31,777 nucleotides of DNA from Phallusia fumigata (lineage: Eukaryota > Chordata > Ascidiacea > Phlebobranchia > Ascidiidae), in contig QXVZ01034635.1 of NCBI GenBank assembly GCA_008931825.1, positions 1-31,777 on the forward strand, read 5' to 3'. The position numbers were made by a program, and so were the translations under genes. Under the pieces are notes generated by a model. It searched no databases and was not told where the DNA came from. It saw only the letters and a list, made by a program, of their open reading frames with translations. Of the stretch, positions 11,602 through 23,836 are shown piece after piece (positions within the stretch are counted from its first letter, which is position 1; each line of letters begins with the position of its first letter).

Positions 11602-14600
11602 CTAAAACAAAAATACAACTGTAAAGGAAATACATGCCGACAAATACATTTTATTAAAGGGCTATTACAGATGTGTTAAGAATCCCTTTTGTGAAGGAAG
11701 CCATTCAGCTTTTTGTTTAAAGTGGTTTTGGTCAGCAAACACTACAAAAAATTGTAGCCAAATGGGTTTTAACAGAAGCTTCTATCGACAAACCTGATTT
11801 CGGAGTCCTTCGCTTTTGCCAACGACATCAAGTCCTTGATTTTGCTCTCTAGTGCCACCTTGTCGAGGTCGGATTTTGACTTGGAACCTAATGATATTTA
11901 ACATTATTTTAACAGGATTGTCTAAAATTTGTAGTCACGCAAACATTTAAAATAGGTAATATAGCGTTCTATCCATGAAAAAAGTATTTTTTAGTCATAT
12001 CCTTTCAAAAAAGTGAATGTAAACAATGCAACTTCATAGACAAGGAACGCCCTAACTTATTCCACACAGTTGCATTCTACAATGTTCCGCAGAAAAACGG
12101 TGCTAAGTGACTCTTTTTTCAACGTACCGGCATCTTTCTGTCTTCGACTGATCGCTGACGAACCTCGGCCGCTAGATGACGTGGTGGAGCTCGATGACTT
12201 GGCCGATGACGGTTTGTTTTTCTCGCGCGTTTTTTCGCCAACCTTTGTTGCATCCTTTGTCGCCCCCATGCGGCGAGATGATGCGTTTGTTCCGGTAGTA
12301 CTTGAACCTAAACATAATGGGCAGTTTTACGTTAGCGTCACCTTTACAGGCTGTTGCAAACGGGTTGTAAAATTCCGTTTCAGTTTTTTTGTTACAAAAG
12401 AGTCAAGGTCAATTTTAAGCCGTTCGCTACGTGGATTCAAGACAAATATATACGACATCATTTACATCACAAGCTGTCCAGTCTTAGTTCAGGTTTTGAT
12501 AATTGCTTTGCCTTACGCAACGTATCATAAGAAAGTTTTGGAGAAAACAAACTTTCGAGTAAAACGGAATCGATAATTCAAGGCAAGGCAGTTTCTATCA
12601 ACTTGATTGGGACGAAAGTGATCACATAAAGACCAAACACGACTGCATGTTAGGTTAGGTTTGCGTGACGGGGATCTTTTACCTCATCGCGAAAAGCGAT
12701 GTGGTTATTACAAACGAAACGGAAACAATCAGTCTGTATCGTAAAAACCAAAACACCAACGAGATGCCACAAATGCAATGAGACCACCGCACAGACAGCA
12801 CCATAGGTGGTATGGGAAAACCAACAGTAACCCGATATTACCAGGCGAGCAGTTACGCATGTAATTGCCGCCTCTTCTCAGGTTAAGGAGAAAGTGAACG
12901 AAATGTGACAAGTTTATGGCATATAAGGGCTAATGGTACGGCATCCCGCTGCTGGGCACAGATAGGAGGAAAACAACGTGTTTTATGACTCACGGCAACA
13001 AGCTGTTTTACCACAAACTGGGTAACGGGTTTGGTATGAAGCCATGATAATGCAGGTTTGCCTTGTCGTTGGCCGAAGCTGGAATTGAGCACTTGACAGT
13101 ACAACTTACTTTCGTTTACAACCATTGGCCGGCGCTATGTGTGCGCATTGGGCCAAAATAAGAGTCCACTGCTAGTTAGGTAACAAATGTGTCGAAAAGA
13201 CCTCAAGAAAATGCCAAATGTCGCTTTTTCAACAATCAAATTCGCTGTCACTTCACGCCACAACCTGTCAGGATACGAACGATTCGAATTTCCTATGCTA
13301 ATTAACGAATGTACCGAGTCGACCTTTGTTAAAGACGATGCGACAATTTTATTGGTCTAAGCCAACACGTGCCTAATGCAAACGCGGACCTTTATATAAC
13401 TGCATAGACAAGGTCTTCGTGTTAGTATTGTTGCCTGTTTCTATTGTGATTTCTACATAGCTTCGATGGAGTTTTGGCAAATGACTGTAGCACCACCAAA
13501 TGCAGGACAAGCGACACCAAGCACGACCAGGTCTTTCAAGCGCTAATTTCGTGTTTTTGGGAAGGAAGCTGGGCGCCATGAATTGGGCAACGCGACCTTC
13601 CATGTAGCCGCACGCAAAGTGTACTCTTGATGTTAAAACTTCCCGTCATATTCGGCAAATCCGTCGGCAACCCGCGTTAACGCGAGAAAAGAAAAGACGA
13701 CGAAGAGTTGACATGTCATCGGGCCTTGTCAATAAACATGGGACGTTATAACATCGAAGATAAGGTCCAAGCTCAGCAATGTTTAGGAATAGTGTTACTA
13801 TTTGCACTGAGTGCTGTACATTACGCTTATCGTTCGTGTTACCGTTAAGTGGTGGCTTTTTACGGACAGATATCACAATAACAGTGTTATACGGAGCGTG
13901 GGTTTATAAGTAAACCGGCACTTGTGATTTTTATGTTTAATGCAGGTTAATAATAGAAATTCCTGCATTCACGTTAAATCGTTGTGCAAATTCAATACCG
14001 ACGTTTTAAATTTCGCAAGTTGCGACATTGTTACGTTCGACTGCACGAAGTTCGCTTTTAAACTGGCAATACAGTTGGCCCGACATGCAAACGTACCAAA
14101 TGCCAAGGCTTCCTATTCATGCCATTTAATGCCAACCACAAACCGAGCTGACATTTCAATAACAATCAACATACAGCAACCTCGAGTGTACACAGAAACA
14201 TCCACGGGCGTTGATAACAGGCGTACCACCTTAATGTGGTCGGCATTTCATTCTAATTCGACCTGACAAGCGATACGATGCGTCTGCACGAAACGTCAAC
14301 ACGTGAACATGGGTGTGTAAGGTTACACGAAGAGCAGCCTGCGGGATATTAATATGACTTTGAAGGTTTGGTTAGGAATTGAGAGGGTTCACATACAATT
14401 TTGTTTTTAGAACTGAGGGCGAACCAAATCAAATCCATGCTCAACCGAACAACCATAAAACACAGGAGTGGTCAAACCTACTTTAAACCCTTATTCTAAA
14501 GGACTACAAAACTAGAATCTAGCAAACTAATTTATGCACATACACATTTAAGTGTTTGCAACTAAACTAAATTCCGCATGGCGACGTGGCGAATACTCAA

Positions 14601-17600
14601 ACAACATATTTATACACTTTAGAAGCATATTAAAAACACAAGCATAAAGAGCCGCATGCATTGATGCAAACAGCCGCTGTTTGGACACCCCTAATATAAC
14701 ATTGCAACTTGCTTCATAAAGGCAAAACATCCGATAAATCAGTACCTATAATTTACTAGCAATGAAGACCACCTGTTAGTTTTACCAAATTTACCGCCAC
14801 TTATTCCAATACTCAGTTACTTACCCATAGTTTTCGGCGAAAAACATCGCTTGAACATTGTGGAACTTTCTAAGGTTAAAATCACCACGGCAAGGCAATT
14901 GAAAATATTCCACCAGGCCACGGGGCAAAAATGTTTCTTCCAGGTAAAACAGTTCGCTCCGCAATTGCATTCAAAACAAACACGCACGTAACGCCAAGGT
15001 CAAATGTCAACATTGATCCATCGACATTCAGCTTGAAAAAAATGCTACCAGTTTTCTTTCTGACAAGTACATACTTTTGTATCTGACTAAACTGTGAAAG
15101 CGACGTAGTTTAGGCATATTTTACCACAATTGTTGTTGCTTAAGTTAAACCAATGCATTTGCTCTGCAGTACATACAGTCTCGTCCAATGTCAACTAACG
15201 CCTGACAAGAGCAGTTAAAGAGCACGGCGCAACGCCAAGTACGCCAATCTCCGCCAACGACTTGCGCCACAATACAGCTGAGAATTATTCAACAAGGCAG
15301 TGCGCTCTCTTTTGGCCACAACCAGCGAAGCTCTCCACATGCCGACGCATGGCGCAACCCTGATTCGATGCCACGTGCAAGTGGCTTGTCGAGAGGCGGA
15401 AAACAATCGCGCGATTTTGTTTTTCCCCGCGCGGCGAGGTGAAGCGCGAACGCCCCGATCGACAGGTCGCGGTCGGCGATGACGCGAGGTTTGGGAATCG
15501 GCAATACCGTATATGTCAAGCATGCGGCGAACTGTTTATGATAGCATTTCATTGTTGCGCGTAAGCCCAGGCGTTGAAAGTTGAACGTAGGCGAGTGAGA
15601 GTGGACGGAAGGGCGCGTTTAATATGAATTGCTCTCAAAAACCCACACAGACTAAACGACATGCCATTGCGGTCGTTGATGTGTATCAATGATGTGTATG
15701 CTTGACAGCACTGTCGTCAAAAACGTTTAAACACGTGTGTTTTTTACCAATATTTCTATACGTCCATTTATTCTGTGACCCGCAATGATAGTTGTTACAG
15801 ATATGACCCGCAATGATGGCTGTCATTGAGCAATTGTTTGGCTTCAACAGCCTTCAAGTGAAGTACGAAAACTTAAAATCTCTCTTGATGACATGCAAAA
15901 CAACTCCCTAATCGGCGAGCTTACTTGGAAACAAAACATGCTCAAAAACGTTCGCTTTCTTCTGGTGTGGCATTTCTGTCTAATCTTGCAAGCCATTCAA
16001 GCGTATCGGGTGACGTAAGCACAGCGGAACAGTCGACTCGGTTCACTGTCAGCAACGAAAGCAAAAGTTCGTTGGATAACAAAAACTGTTGTTTTGCTAA
16101 ATGTTTTAGGATGAAACTACCGTGTTTCCGACCGATCAAAGCTGAAAGACCAGTTTGAGGAAAACGATTGCAAATACGGTGTAGCTGCAGCGCGCTCAAC
16201 CTTCATCCACCAATTGTACCCTTAGCATTTTTGCGCCCCAAATCGTTTTAACGTTATGCAGCTATTTCCGGCCTGGTGATTGATTTGATGCTATTGTGTC
16301 GCTATGTTTTCTTTCACCAAGCGAAAAAAACTCAGTTCAATAGCAAAACGGTCTGTTCTCCTTAACCATGATATCAAATAGCGTTTTGTGTTGTAAGTTT
16401 ACAAGCAATTAAAAACCCTCGAAATGATGCCAGTACAACAACCAGTGGTTTTCAAACTATGGTATCATAATTTTGCATCGCTTGAACAATCTCGCAAAAA
16501 GTCAGTGGAGGTCAGTTCTTGCAAGAACTTACATGCAATGACTAATGAGTAAATAGTATTTAATGATTAAAGCGATGATGGCAATGGCATTGTATGCGTG
16601 AATTCGGAACTTTACTGATAGTAGGGGTACGTGGACACTGTATGCGCCGAAAAATACATTTGGGAACCCAAGTACTGACAAAGACCAAAGACAATTACTG
16701 CAATCAAATTTATCGGTAAAATACAATCAGCCAAACTACACGCTAAAGGGTTTTGGCTTGTTCAATATCATTTTAGTCCTGCAAATCGCAACATACATAA
16801 AAAGGCCAAGATTACATTAACCTCTTGACGGCTGAAGCTTGAAGAGGTGGTTTAAGCCACATCAAGCGATAAAGTGGCAAACGAAAGTGGAATTAAACCC
16901 AAGCTACTACGATTTAGCAACTGGAAGTATGAAGGCTGGCTGTAATCCGATAATTGTCAGACCACACACGCCTAAATAGTACAGGTAAAAAATTCACGTT
17001 GCCAAGAGCATGTACACAGTGAAAAACATGCTTGCACTGATAATGACTACAACAATTGTCAAAGCGTTTGCAACAAGCTCTCTGGCAGCTATGTTTTCAC
17101 TTACGCTACTTTAAGCCTGTGTTTTGTGTTCCTAAAAACACACTGATTGTAATTAGAGATAATTTTGAAAACGTTTTACTACACTTTCGACGGCCTGTAC
17201 CATAAGAACTTGATAAGAGCACAGAAGCAACGTATGTGCGTTTTATATAAAACCTGTAGTTGTTGAAAAGATTATTATGATATTTCAATGGTATTTGAAA
17301 ACGTGCGCTTTTGCAAGATTTGAACCGAGGTATCTACACTGCCGATTAGGTTTAGTATGGTATTTATATGTCTTCGTATGGGTTGCACACTGCAACTGCA
17401 CACGAAGCCACAAATGAGTCGGAAGAAAGATATTGAATCAAGAGCGCCCCAAGTGACCAGCGATGCAAGTAAGCAAAAAAATACCGGTTTGTCCAGTGAC
17501 GAAAGAGCAGTCGTCAGCCCAAGGCTGGAACAACATTGATCGTATCTTATGCGTACTTGCCAACAGTTTACAAGAATCCATGCCTCCACGTACGAATTAA

Positions 17601-19724
17601 ATACATTGAAATACTTATATTAAACCATGTGTTTAGTTTGTGGCTACGATATCTTCAACACAGCTAAATTACCTTTTGTCAACCAAAACTCAAAGAGCAA
17701 ATAAATTTTTTTTTTAAATGACAGTACAATGCATACCATGAGACACAGTCACAACAAAAAAACTCAATTATACTTACTTTCTTTATGTGAGCCTTTAGTT
17801 GAAGACAGGACACATCTATATCCAAAGTCTTGAGTTTACAGTTTAAAAACCCGTACAAGTAAAACAGATTTTAATCCAGCAAAGCTGCAGCTACAGGCCC
17901 CGTAAGCGTCTGCCTAGAAAGGTGAAAGGTTCTGCATGTACGTTGCGTGACGCCGCGACAGGAAGCAATGAGATCAACAATCTTCGCATGAAAACACTGA
18001 GCGGGAGCCCCTTTCTACTAACCTCTCTCTCAATGGCGGCAATGCATTCTAGTGCGTGCACTGTGTAAACAACACACCAAATTCACGACTAAAACTGTTT
18101 TAATTTTAAGGTGCTTTACTCAAGCGGTTTATTTGTATGCAGGAAAGCAAATAGTCGCAGGTACAGAAACTTTAAAGTGGTTTTACCATTAAAAAAACAA
18201 TGTGTCCCTATTGGACGGGACCCATACTAAGACTGCTTGCAACATTTGCAACGCTTCAGTGCTTAAAACTAGACTCATACCGACAACAAGGCTCTCAGGA
18301 TTAACGGCAGTTAAACACTAACTAACCTCTTTAAATGTAGAAACCCATTTTCTAAACAAATTGGTCGTAATAAACTGCTTCAGCAAAAGGTGAGCACCAA
18401 TCGCCCCCAAACCTTACACGACCAGTCACATCACTCACTTCGCAATTTCTTAGTAAAACCTCAATGACCGGATTTACCGCGCATCCTGTTCACTGGCCTC
18501 ACTTTATGTGTCACCGCTCATCGGCCAACTCCATCTAGCTGCTTGTGTGCCGAGTGCTATGAGCAACAGGAACACACGAGCCAACATGCTTCGTCGGGCT
18601 AAGCAAAGCTCCGAGGTTCCTCATACATCATTAGCTCTGCGCCTGGGTGGCCTGCTTCCTTATAAATCATTTCGAGCTCCCCGCCTGTCCAGCAAAAACG
18701 CTAGGCAAATATTCAAACTCCTATTGCCCACAACAGCACAGTTGCAAGACAACGGCGGAGTCTTGGAAACTACAAGCAGTCGTGCCAGCAGCTTCTGGTG
18801 TTGCTTTTCCAGTAAGTTGAACATATATCATCCCAACAAAGCCGCTTTTTGAATGGCGACAGGCAGATGTCGTTGGCGCAGCTCTCAGCGTGAGTGGCAT
18901 TCAGGGTGGGGGGAATAGATGCGCCCAGGGGAATTAGATTACGATACTGCCCTTTGTCGAGCAAATTAAATAAGGCACCGAGCCTGATCAGCGGGGCGAC
19001 GCGGCCGTTTAACCTGATTGGACTATCGCAAAACTATGCGTGTGGCGTAATTGCCAAATTTGTCTATTGTCTGGATTCCTGTTCAACGTTCATTGAAATT
19101 CATTGTCAAACATGTTAATTTCCAGCAACATTACAAACACAATGTCTGAATATAGCACAACAATAAAATGTTACTTCAACCTGTACTGCCATGATCACGT
19201 ATTTAGTTACAAGTGAATAGGCTGCTGCTGTCATATACAACAATGATATCTTGTTGTGGTTACAGCAAATTTGTAATTGCATGAGAATTTTAAACATAAG
19301 ATTGCAGTGAAAACATATAGATATTATCAATTTCAAATGTATTCCAAAAAAATCAGTTCTCACCTGGAATGTATTTGCTTCGTGCTGGACGCTCTTTAGA
19401 TCTTGTCAAATCCTCTTGACTCTGACTGCGGGCTAAAACAAACAGTAAAAACATTGTGTTAAAATCTGATGAAATGGTTACTAAACTATTACTGTAGTAT
19501 GATACTACTGGCTAAGCTATTAGTTAAACCCTTTCAAAGCATGTCTTGTGTGTTCAATTAAGTAATGGTTGTTTACCGGAGGAAGAAAGAGATGTTCCAG
19601 ATGATGAATTTTGGCTGTTATTTCTAGCAGACTTTGTCTTTATTCCTGTGGTATGCGATGAAGTTTTAGGTGCTGTGGATGCAAGCGGTACATTTCTTCG
19701 TGTTCCAGTATACATCACTGGCAT
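11379..19724 (-). CDS. SPECC1L: Cytospin/SPECC1-family protein, N-terminal part (five exons)
   Basis: Cytospins are coiled-coil proteins with a C-terminal calponin-homology domain that link actin and microtubules and act at cell junctions. Five minus-strand exons join in phase: 19577–19724, 19364–19432, 12128–12307, 11794–11887 and 11379–11601, together 238 codons. The start ATG at 19722–19724 has an in-frame TAA immediately before it. The first ~130 residues are low-complexity and rich in Ser, Thr, Lys and Arg. They are followed by SKSKSDLDKVALESKIKDL and a predicted coiled coil carrying AKAKDSEI, which match from memory the SKSKSD…LEAKVKDLLTLAKTKD segment of vertebrate cytospin-A. A Ser/Pro-rich stretch follows and the last exon ends in a donor. 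No calponin-homology domain or long coiled coil is visible further left, so the gene is partial here. SPECC1L and SPECC1 cannot be separated on this part. The family call is fairly sure; the symbol less so. Confidence 0.68.
11794..11887 (-). CDS. SPECC1L: SPECC1-family exon 4 (conserved coiled-coil start)
   Basis: The acceptor is ATTAG and the donor is ATCAG|GTTTGT. The exon is 94 nt: two bases finish a Gly codon, 30 codons follow, then two bases begin a Ser codon. It encodes the best diagnostic block of the family (SKSKSD, then ALESKIKDLMSLAKAKDSEI). Confidence 0.75.
12128..12307 (-). CDS. SPECC1L: SPECC1-family exon 3 (basic, Ser-rich)
   Basis: The acceptor is TTTAG|GT and the donor is GCCG|GTACGT, a strong match to the consensus. 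The exon is 180 nt, phase 1 in and phase 1 out. It encodes a Ser-, Lys- and Thr-rich linker including KTREKNKPSSAKSSSS, like the disordered N-terminus of cytospins. CpG is dense here (about 19 by eye in 180 bp), unlike exons 1 and 2. Confidence 0.7.
15220..15620. promoter_or_regulatory. CpG-dense block inside the large intron
   Basis: This is the most GC- and CpG-dense stretch of the intron, especially 15370–15490 (strings such as cgcgcggcgagg and gcgatgacgcgagg). Open frames across it on both strands (for example minus 15215–15523) are composition-driven and carry no domain. It could be an alternative promoter or enhancer of the SPECC1-family gene, but nothing in the sequence proves that. 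Confidence 0.25.
15776..15817 (+). repeat. Two-copy 28-bp-period tandem repeat
   Basis: TGACCCGCAATGAT occurs at 15776–15789 and again at 15804–15817, with partial similarity in the bases that follow each copy. It is a small local duplication. Confidence 0.6.
19364..19432 (-). CDS. SPECC1L: SPECC1-family exon 2
   Basis: The acceptor is TTTTAG|CC and the donor is CCAG|GTGAGA. The exon is 69 nt: two bases finish an Ala codon, 22 codons follow (RSQSQEDLTRSKERPARSKY and on), and one base begins a Gly codon. The SQ…DL pattern recalls the Ser-rich 'SKSSDDL' motif of the cytospin N-terminus. Confidence 0.65.
19577..19724 (-). CDS. SPECC1L: SPECC1-family exon 1 with start codon
   Basis: ATG at 19722–19724 is followed in frame by a second ATG three codons on, and an in-frame TAA lies directly upstream, so the reading frame starts here unless splicing supplies another start. 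The exon has 49 codons and donor TCCG|GTAAAC. The peptide begins MPVMYTGTRRNVPLAS and is rich in Ser, Thr and Asn. Upstream on this strand the sequence TTTTAATAG|AAAGG could be a cis- or trans-splice acceptor. Confidence 0.62.
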
Positions 19725-20645
19725 TTATTTATGCCTTTCTATTAAAATTTCTGCACATAAACATGAACATTTAAATACAACTTTATCGGGCAAAAAGTCA
19801 GCCTGGGTAAATCAAAGGACAAAAAAGGTCTGACAAGGCAATACACATAATGCACTGTTGTAAACTTGTTTGTTATGGATAACAAAGGTTTTAGAAAAAT
19901 TGTTGTCTACAATCAGTACCTTGAACTGCATCAAGCTGACATTTTTATAAATGTTAGTACTATAATATCCTATGAACTGAGATTTAGTTGGTACTAAATG
20001 TAAACACATTTAGCACAGTTACAAATGCAGCATACAAAAACATTTTATAAAGAACAAAGCCATAGCCACCAAATGCCCACATAAGTACACAAATATCAAC
20101 ACCTTAAAATCAGGTAGTTTTAAACCATTCATGAACACCTGTCACAGAGTTTCCTAATGATCACAGTTCTTTAAAGGTTTTTATGTATCAATAAAAATAT
20201 GCTCTATTTCAACCTTGTGTGTGCTGGAGCACAGGTATGATGAGACCCTTAATCAGCCATCTGCGCTGGTCAAAAGTTTATTGGTTTGGTTTAATATACG
20301 AAGAAAGCTACTGACCATCAGACATCTTTATGCTGACAACACATATGCTACATTTTATATGTGCCATATTAGCAGACCACACATAGTCTTACAAAAATTT
20401 TATGTACCCAATATATTTTGCTATCATTTGTAACTTACTAATCAACATCTGTTTGAAGATATCCCTTTACTTTATCTTATTTAGGTCACCCTTGGAAATA
20501 TTTGGCCCCTCCAAAAATTTTGGGCTGGCTATGCCGTTGTTTGTGAGCAGATAAACACAACTTTATAACAGTTAATTTCACAATTTTGTCTGAAAAAGTG
20601 GTTAAGATGGCTACATTTCAGAATGTGCTGTTTGTATTTTTACAT
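19725..20645. other. Intergenic DNA 5' of the SPECC1-family gene
   Basis: About 0.9 kb of AT-rich, CpG-poor sequence with no recognised exon. It must include the 5' UTR and perhaps the promoter of the SPECC1-family gene, but I see no convincing TATA box or other defined site. Confidence 0.4.
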
Positions 20646-20997
20646 TTATTTGTTTGCACTAATCATGGCCTCCAGTTTTTGTTGATTTGCTCCAGAAAAT
20701 CTGCAAATCTCTTTTCCATTCTTGTGAAAAACCAAAATTTGCCATCGATTCAATAATATGAATCTGCGTCATTGTCTCACATTCATCTACATTCACTTCT
20801 AGCACGACAATGTCAGGATTATTTAAAAGTCTCCACATGAGGGGCAATGTTTCTACATGGTCCACACCAATCAGCATAAAAGTTAATCATAACCAATTTT
20901 GATCCTGCTTCTGTTCTGCAATCCTTGCATTTAAACCATCCAGAGAGTCGAACTGCTTTTCAGTGTTTTTAAACACTGCATAAATAACTATATACAT
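20646..20997 (-). pseudogene. Thioredoxin-like sequence with three frame breaks
   Basis: Thioredoxin is a small cytosolic redox protein that reduces disulphides through a CxxC pair. Read on the minus strand across three frames, this stretch covers a whole thioredoxin: an N-terminal helix segment (KNTEKQFDSLDGLNARIAE), then SKLVMINFYADWCGPCR with the WCGPC active site at 20855–20869, then NNPDIVVLEVNVDECE, then KNGKEICRFSGANQQKLEA and a stop at 20646–20648. An ATG at 20995–20997 is in frame with the first part. Frame changes are needed near 20912, 20825 and 20725. There are no introns. It may be a young processed pseudogene, or a real single-exon gene with consensus indels; the remaining codons still read as a clean thioredoxin. 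A possible AATAAA follows the stop, with no poly(A) tail. Confidence 0.78.
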
Positions 20998-22536
20998 GAC
21001 CCTTATTCAAAAGCAGATTGCTGATACACACTTTCCTTACTACGCCAACAACAAAATCAACCATTGCAAAATCAACAACACATAAACATTGTCGAAAAAG
21101 CAAAGACCATTTTAATTGTGTGCTTGAAAAAAGTAAACCACGACTACCCGTTGATCAATGCATTTTATGTACTCAGTACCTGGTGCTTTCCATAAATTTG
21201 AGCCGATAAGCGTTAACATGAAAAATTCATTAAAACGTCACAATGAGATGAGCCACCACTCACCACAACCTTTTCGCTGGTGTTTAATCGTTTCCCTGAT
21301 TTTAAAAACTTACCTGATTATTAAGAACAACTTAGCCCAAAAACAACGTTAGCCTTTACTTTGAATAAAGCTTGTACATTTAAAATTTAGTGCCAAATGT
21401 AACATTCTGTAAAATCCAGGGTAAAAGACCGGACGTCTCCCCTCTTCGTTTAAGATTTCTATGACAAACCTGACAAAGAAGCAGATCCAAAATTTTGAGA
21501 GCACGAACGATTAACCATAGGTACAACGACCAGTTAACCATAATTGTTTTGCAATCGAAGAAGCACGTCACGTTACTTTACCTTGTGTCGACTTTTAAAC
21601 AACTTCCTGTGGTACAAAAAAACATCAATTTTATTCTGTTACATTTATCCTCTCATTCCTCCAAAAAAGGCGAACCATCAAGACTTGAGACATGTTAAAA
21701 AAAACGAAAGCAGGTTCGCATTGACTCTCTTTTTGTGAGAAATGCAAAGGACATATTTTTTTTTACCATTCGGTTACACCAAAAACTTTAAATAGGATAT
21801 TTGAACATGATTGATACGAAACAAATTCCCAGCGAAGTACAGGCTTGATGCCAATATGAAGTGGTTACCCTACACACGATCGAAGTTGCAATGATCGTTA
21901 GTTTGTCCATAAACACTTGTTAAATAGGGTACAGCTTCAAAAACCTACATTTAAGCCAAGATCAGAACTTATTCATTTGAAACCAATGCTTTAGATTAGC
22001 TTAGCAAGTTTTTTTTTCAGTGAGCCTAGAAATGTATCTGTGATTACCACAAAGCATCATAGAGTAAAAATTACCATGGGGTGGTGCCACAGCGTTTATT
22101 ATTCCCCCAGGACAAATTTGAAAACACATCATAGCAACAAGCTATGTTTTTGAAAACAAATTGTCTCAAAGAACCGTTTTTGTAAATAACCAAAAGCAGT
22201 AAACATGATGTTTTTGCAGTTTACTAGGATACTATTTTGATCAGAGAAAAATTAATGTACATTTAACTCTTTTTGGTGTTGTTTGTGGTCAACATCGAAA
22301 TATTAACAAATCTACCTTTGTTTGAAAACAGACAGACAAATGTTGTACAGAAATGCACATTCACATTTGAGACCAACTCGGTTAACAACATGGCCCAACA
22401 ATTTTAATGAATAGCAAATACACACAACTTGTTTGCCATTTATCATTTGTTCAGCTCTCCCAAATATATCTGCTTATCGCTGGAGCAGGACAGAAGAATT
22501 GGCTGATTGGGATGAAACTGGACGTCATTGACAGAN

Positions 22537-23431
22537 TTACATCGCTTGGTGGGCCTTTATATCGCTTAGTACATGTTTATTTTACTTTTATTCATTTCTA
22601 TCGCGTGTACCAAGCAATGTAAAGGCACAGCAAGCTCTTTAAAAGAGGACTGCACGATGTAAAGGTGCACGAAACAAACAAAATGTGACGTCAAGGGGCA
22701 CGACATAGGTATTTAATCGCACATAAGCGCCATCAAGCGATCCAAGCGAACCTGTAAATTTTTAGCGAAGATACTATTTTATGAGGCCGCGCACATAAAG
22801 TACATGCGATCGTGAATTTGTGATGGCGGCCGAACATTGATGAGATCGGTTGGATAAAAATCATGTTAGAGAGATGAAGTCATTAAAAAACTAATATTTT
22901 GTTACACCTTACAGCAAAGTAATATTGACAAGGATTTAATGAAGTGNTGAAACTGGTTCCGGCCGGTGCACACAATTCTAAAATATGCAGTGTTGCTTCG
23001 ACAATTTGGACCACTGGGTGCACCGTTACATCGCTTGGTGGGCCTTTATATCGCTTAGTACATGTTTATTTTACTTTTATTCATATCTATCGCGTGTACC
23101 AAGCAATGTAAAGGCACAGCAAGCGCTTTAAAAGAGGACTGCACGATGTAAAGGTGCACGAAACAAAGAAAATGCGACGTCAAGGGGCACGACATAGTTA
23201 TTTTATCGCATAGAAGCGCCATCAAGCGATCCAAGCGAACCTGTAAATTTTTAGCGAAGATACTATTTTATGAGGCCGCGCACATAAAGTACATGTGATC
23301 GTGAATTTGTGATGCCGAACATTGATGAGATCGGATGGATAAAGATCATGTTAGAGAGATGAAGTCATTAAAAAACTAACATTTTGTTACACCTTACAGC
23401 AAAGTAATATTGACAAGGATTTAATGAAGTG
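22537..23431 (+). repeat. Diverged direct duplication (about 410 bp) between Ns
   Basis: The piece 22537–22946, bounded by single Ns at 22536 and 22947, repeats 23026–23431. By eye the copies differ at roughly 14 positions plus a 4-base length difference (gatggcggccg against gatgccg), so about 3–4%. That is far more than in the other N-flanked duplications of the window. It fits a second haplotype of the same locus placed in tandem by the assembler in a highly heterozygous species. A true diverged tandem duplication is possible but less likely because both edges of the first copy are Ns. Confidence 0.8.
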
Positions 23432-23657
23432 GAACCAAAGCACTAAGTTAGGTGCAGGGCTACATTCGACGCGTACGGCGAACAACCTCACTCTGGTCAA
23501 CCTACCACAGTGCACTCGTGACCTTGTAATTGCATTTTGGTGACGTGCCGTTTAAAGAGACTATAGTTTTTGTAACTTTAGGCATAAAAACCTGGTTACC
23601 TATACTGTCAGGGTTTTTTATTCTCACGCGTGTATTTAGCCACTGAAACCGATGTTT

Positions 23658-23676
23658 GATGGCGGCAGTATATATA
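23658..23676 (+). promoter_or_regulatory. Possible core promoter of the BTB zinc-finger gene
   Basis: GATGGCGGC (23658–23666), the core of the YY1 motif often found at animal transcription starts, is followed at once by TATATATA (23669–23676). It lies about 400 bp 5' of the start codon and at the edge where CpG-rich DNA gives way to CpG-poor gene body. This is motif-level evidence only. Confidence 0.25.
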
Positions 23677-23836
23677 GTTTAGTTTTGCGCTAGCTTCTGA
23701 TAAAACAGTTGTTTTTTATGTGAGCGAAGGAAATAACCACTGATTTAGATGCACTTAAGTCCGATTAGTGATGAAACATTTAGCAGCACAGTAAATTCCT
23801 CAGGATATAACTTTATTCAAGGCATACACTACAAAA

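Larger units (their letters stand above)
12308..19363 (-). other. Large intron of the SPECC1-family gene (about 7 kb)
   Basis: The donor GTGAGA after 19364 and the acceptor ending at 12308 are both phase 1, so the flanking exons join directly as …YIPG-SSTTG…. An unrecognised phase 1–1 exon between them cannot be excluded. No protein-coding exon was recognised inside. It contains a GC/CpG-dense block at 15220–15620 and a short two-copy tandem repeat at 15776–15817. Confidence 0.6.

Noticed and set aside
12070-12576. 168-codon plus-strand open frame
   Set aside because: Its first half is the antisense of SPECC1-family exon 3, and the rest crosses that exon's acceptor. It has no domain of its own.
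15215-15523. Arg-rich minus-strand open frame of 102 codons
   Set aside because: The arginines come from CpG-dense DNA (CGN codons). The same DNA is open in other frames too.
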